DNA of 64,000 nt from Prorocentrum cordatum (taxonomy: Eukaryota; Sar; Dinophyceae; Prorocentrales; Prorocentraceae): NCBI GenBank assembly GCA_963575745.1, contig CAUYUJ010020759.1:86815-150814 (forward strand), read 5' to 3'. Below, piece by piece: positions 61,165 to 64,000 of the stretch; the stretch's first letter is position 1, and every line of letters starts with the position of its first letter. A model generated the notes under the pieces. It saw only the letters and a list, made by a program, of their open reading frames with translations, was not told the DNA's origin and made no database searches. Both the position numbers and the translations under genes were made by a program.

Positions 61165-61505
61165 AGAGATCCTCATCTTCCTCCTCCTCCTTCTCCTCCT
61201 CCTCCTCCTCCTCCTCCTTCTCCTCTTCCTCCTCCTCATCCTCCTCCTCCGGGGGTCTGGGCGCCCGAGTGCCAGTTGACCCTCCGCTCGGGGGGGAGCT
61301 CGCGCCGGGCCCAAAGATCCAGCTGTGCCAGCACAGGTGGCACGTGGGGGGGTCCCAGGAGAAAGTCCTTTTCCTCCTCCTCCTCCTCCTCCTCCTCCTC
61401 CTCCTTCTCTCCGCCTCCTCCTCCTCCTCCTCCTCCTCCTCCTCCTCCTCCTCCTCCTCCACCTTCTCCTCCTCCTCCTCCTCCTCCTCCTCCTCCTCCT
61501 CCTGG
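61165..61505. repeat. Two (TCC)n microsatellites
   Basis: 61165-61252 and 61366-61503, separated by a segment with CCAGCTGTGCCAGCACAGGT (61318). A near copy of that phrase (CCAGCTGTTCCAGCACAGGT) follows the second tract at 61559, so the microsatellite lies between duplicated flanks. Confidence 0.92.
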
Positions 61506-61609
61506 TGGTCGTCGATGTCTTTCAGGGTCGGCGGCACCGGCCGTCGGGCCTCCACAATCCAGCTGTTCCAGCACAGGTGGCTGCCCAGGCAGCGCGCATA
61601 TTTCTCGAC

Positions 61610-61745
61610 AAACATCGGGGCGGAGGCTTTTCGTCGTTTGCGGCCTCCCTCGGGGCCGTCAAGAAACGACTGGGAATAGAAAGCCGGTCCCGAGGAAGTG
61701 GTCTGGAGGTCGGGGGGAAACCACAAGGCACAGATACCGCGACTC
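61610..61745 (-). repeat. Inverted copy of the 6846/60850 dispersed repeat
   Basis: Reading the minus strand gives GACTTCCCCAGG-like order (plus strand: CCGGTCCCGAGGAAGTGGTC at 61684, GGAGGCTTTTCGTCGTTTGC at 61624, TCGGGGCCGTCAAGAAACGA at 61651). Confidence 0.55.
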
Positions 61746-61774
61746 CCCGGACATCTCCTGGGGTGCGCTCTGAC

Positions 61775-63790
61775 CAGAATCCCACCAGCCCTTTGGGCGT
61801 GAGTGGTTTAGCGAGCTCTCTCTGTTCTCAACCCCCCAACCCCCCTTCTTCCCCTTCGGGGAGGGGTTTACCCCTCCCCCTACCCCCTCCCCCTGGGCCT
61901 GGAGAGGGAGTCCGGCGGGTGGTCAGAGGGGCCGTTTTCGACTCCTTGGAGGGCTAAAAAACGACACCCCTCACGAGGATTCTGGCCCCGATGGGGGGGG
62001 AAGAAAAAACCCTCTCCTCATCTTTGAAGCCAAAAACATTGATTTTACGACGGTTTCGGCCCCATTTTGGCCTTCTGAGGGGGCCGCGTTCATTAAAGCT
62101 CCCCTCTTCCTTCAGGGCAAAATCATTGATTTTCCTAAGGTTTTGGCCCCATTTTGCCCTTCTGAGGGGGCAGCGCTCATTGAAGCTTCCCTCTTCTTTG
62201 AGCCATCCTCTCCACGATGGCCCCAAGAAGCGCCCAGGAGGGACCAAGAGGCCCCAAGATGGCCCCAAGAGGCCCCCAGGACGCCCCCAAGAGGCCTCCA
62301 AGAGGCCCTCCAAGATGCCCCCAGAGGGTCCCCAAGATCCCGCGATCGCCGAAGACCGCCCCAAGAGGCCTCTAAGAGCCTCCCAAAAGACATCGACTAC
62401 TACTTCTACTCGCAAAAGTTCTAACTCCTACGACTACCTCTACTACTACTATTTAGTACTCGTAACTAGTAATCCACTACATCATCTCCTATAACTATAA
62501 CTACAACTACTATACGGCTACTACTAATTCCCACCAGCCCTTTGGGCGTGAGTGGTTTAGAGAGCCACTCTGTTCTCAACCCCCCTTCTTCCCCTTCGGG
62601 GAGGGGTTTACCCCTCCCCCTACCCCCTCCCCTGGGCCTGGAGAGGTCCCTCCGCGGGTCGTTGGGGGGGTCATTTTCGACTCCTGGGAGGGCTAAAAAA
62701 CGACGACCCTCACGAGGATTCTGGCCCCGACGGGGGGAGGCAGAAAAGTGCTCCCCTCTTCTTTGAAGCCAAAATCATTGATTTTACTACGGTTTTGGCC
62801 CCATTTTGGCCTTCTGAAGGGGGCAGCGCTCATTACAGCTCCCCTCTTCCTTCAAGGCAAAATCATTGATTTTACGAAGGGTTTGGGCTCATTTTGCCCT
62901 TCTGAGGGGGCAGCGCTCATTGAAGCTCCCCTTGTTCCCAAGACAATTCCAAATGGCCCTCAGAAGCCTCCAGGAGGCACCAAGAGGCCCCAAGATGCCC
63001 CAAGAGTCCCCAGGAGGCCCCGAAGAGGCCCCCAAGAGCCCCCAAGATGCCCCCAGAGGCCCCCAAGAGGCCCCTCAGAGGCTCGCCCCGAGGACCCAGA
63101 GGCTTCTGTGAAGCCCCTTGGGCCGCCAAGATCCCCCAAGACGCCCCTCAAGGGAGGGTTCCTCCCCCCCCCCGGAAAAAAAAAAAAAACCGGCCTCACT
63201 GCCACGAGGTGCCCGAACGACTCACACCACGAAGAGGCCGAACGACTCACACCAGAACGAGGGGCCCGAACGACTCACACCAGGACGAGGCGCCCGAACG
63301 ACTCACACCACGAGGAGCCCGAACGACTCACACCACGACGAGGGCCCCGAACGACTCACACCACGAGGACCCCGAACGAGTCACACCAGGAGGAGGGGCC
63401 CGAACGACTCACACCAGGACGAGGGGCCCGAACAACTCACACCACGAGAAGCCCGAACGACTCACACCAGGACGAAGAGCCCGAACGACTCACACCACGA
63501 AGAGCCCGAACGACTCACACCAGGAAGAAAGGCCCGAACGACTCACACCAGGACGAGAAACCCCAAACGACTCAAACCACGAGGAGCGCTTTCTCTCTCT
63601 CTCCTCCTCCGCCTCGTCCTTCTCCCGCTCCCCCCACAAGGAGGATGTACAAGGAGGCGGGAGGAAGGAGTATCAGGGGAGATATGCGGGGCCAAGCGGA
63701 CACACGCCTGAAAAACACGACTGTCGGCATGCTTCGCAAGAGTTGCTGTTGTGAGATGGGCTGGTGGGGATACGCGAAGCGTAAATAATT
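61775..63790 (+). repeat. Composite module M4
   Basis: Two starts, CCCACCAGCCCTTTGGGCGT at 61783 and 62532, each followed by GGGGAGGGGTTTACCCCTCC, CACGAGGATTCTGGCCCCGA, the head ATTGATTTTAC(G/T)ACGGTTT (62040, 62778), GGCCCCATTTTGGCCTTCTG and a CCAAGAGGCCC tract (62215-62380, 62950-63110). Then comes the minisatellite at 63217-63580 and the end GGGCTGGTGGGGATACGCGA (63759). Between the two copies (62395-62525) is a (CTA)n-like stretch. Confidence 0.78.
63217..63580 (+). repeat. Minisatellite CGAACGACTCACACCA-GGACGAGGGGCC
   Basis: About 15 copies of a 23-28 bp unit containing CGAACGACTCACACCA followed by GGACGAGGGGCC or CGAGGAGCC. All three plus-strand frames are open because the unit has no stop. 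Confidence 0.95.
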
Positions 63791-63869
63791 TCGAGGCGAA
63801 TCTAGCGGTGACGACGAGGGAAAACGAAGGAAGGGTAGAGGGTAGAGGTACGGGTACATGTTCCTTCTC

Positions 63870-63925
63870 TGAGGTCGGGGGCCCGCGTCTCGAAAAAGTC
63901 GAGACGTCGGATGTCTGGCCATGTC
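63870..63925 (-). repeat. Inverted partial copy of the 6846/60850 dispersed repeat
   Basis: GAGGTCGGGGGCCCGCGTCTCG and GTCGAGACGTCGGATGTCTGG are the reverse complement of the core of the repeat at 6846 and 60850. The last bases of the window beyond it show no feature. Confidence 0.7.
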
Positions 63926-64000
63926 ATGGAAGTCGAGGGCGGGAGTGATCGGGGGCCCGATGACTCGTCCGAGCTGGCCAGCTCGCACTGACCCCCGCGC

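Overview
The window is nuclear DNA of a dinoflagellate. The decisive evidence is two exact copies of the 22-nt dinoflagellate spliced leader (core GTAGCCATTTTGGCTCAAG), at 15483-15504 (+) and 5511-5532 (-). Each lies at the 5' end of a LINE-type retrotransposon. High GC, strongly G/C-ending codons in exon-like pieces, very abundant simple repeats and degenerate LINEs fit a large, GC-rich dinoflagellate genome. The species cannot be named from the sequence (Prorocentrum-like is only a guess from GC content). No complete host gene is visible. The window is a repeat-dominated intergenic or intronic region with a few possible host exons (PAS-like at 5669-5790 minus, 5913-6080 plus, 11743-12010 plus, 21985-22230 plus).

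Retrotransposons. LINE-A (minus, about 860-5532) has spliced leader, ORF1, apurinic-type endonuclease, reverse transcriptase and a zinc finger, broken by stops and frameshifts. LINE-B (plus, 15483 to about 21960) has spliced leader, a zinc-ribbon/coiled-coil ORF1, endonuclease, RT, zinc finger and RNase H; it is frameshifted, but its last 774 codons are open. LINE-C (plus, about 35620-39330) is 5'-truncated (RT, zinc finger, RNase H) and is interrupted by a 164-bp terminal-inverted-repeat element with a perfect 8-bp target duplication. LINE-D (minus, about 44890-47990) keeps an endonuclease domain but shows no recognisable RT palm.

Layout. 1-860 CCAAGAGGCCC tract; 860-5532 LINE-A; 5.5-8.2 kb exon-like pieces and (TCC/GGA)n; 8.5-10.2 kb composite module M1; 10.2-15.5 kb MITE, (TCC)n, (AGTCC)15 and a 16-bp minisatellite; 15.5-22 kb LINE-B; 22-27 kb simple repeats, fold-back elements and an AT-rich island; 27.2-31.6 kb tract plus tandem array 1; 31.6-34.9 kb module M2 with (CGG)n; 34.9-39.3 kb single array unit and LINE-C; 39.4-42.8 kb tract and module M3 with (CAT)n; 42.8-49.3 kb MITE, LINE-D and tracts; 49.4-55.3 kb tandem array 2 (about 18 units); 55.7-59.6 kb tracts and (GAT)n; 59.7-61.8 kb fold-backs, MITE and (TCC)n; 61.8-63.8 kb module M4 and a 25-bp minisatellite; an inverted copy of a dispersed repeat follows.

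The main structural theme is that most dispersed non-LINE repeats (tracts, array units, module segments) lie on the same strand and in the same order, as if one composite module had been reiterated. Two families of short terminal-inverted-repeat elements with 8-bp target duplications have inserted among these older repeats.
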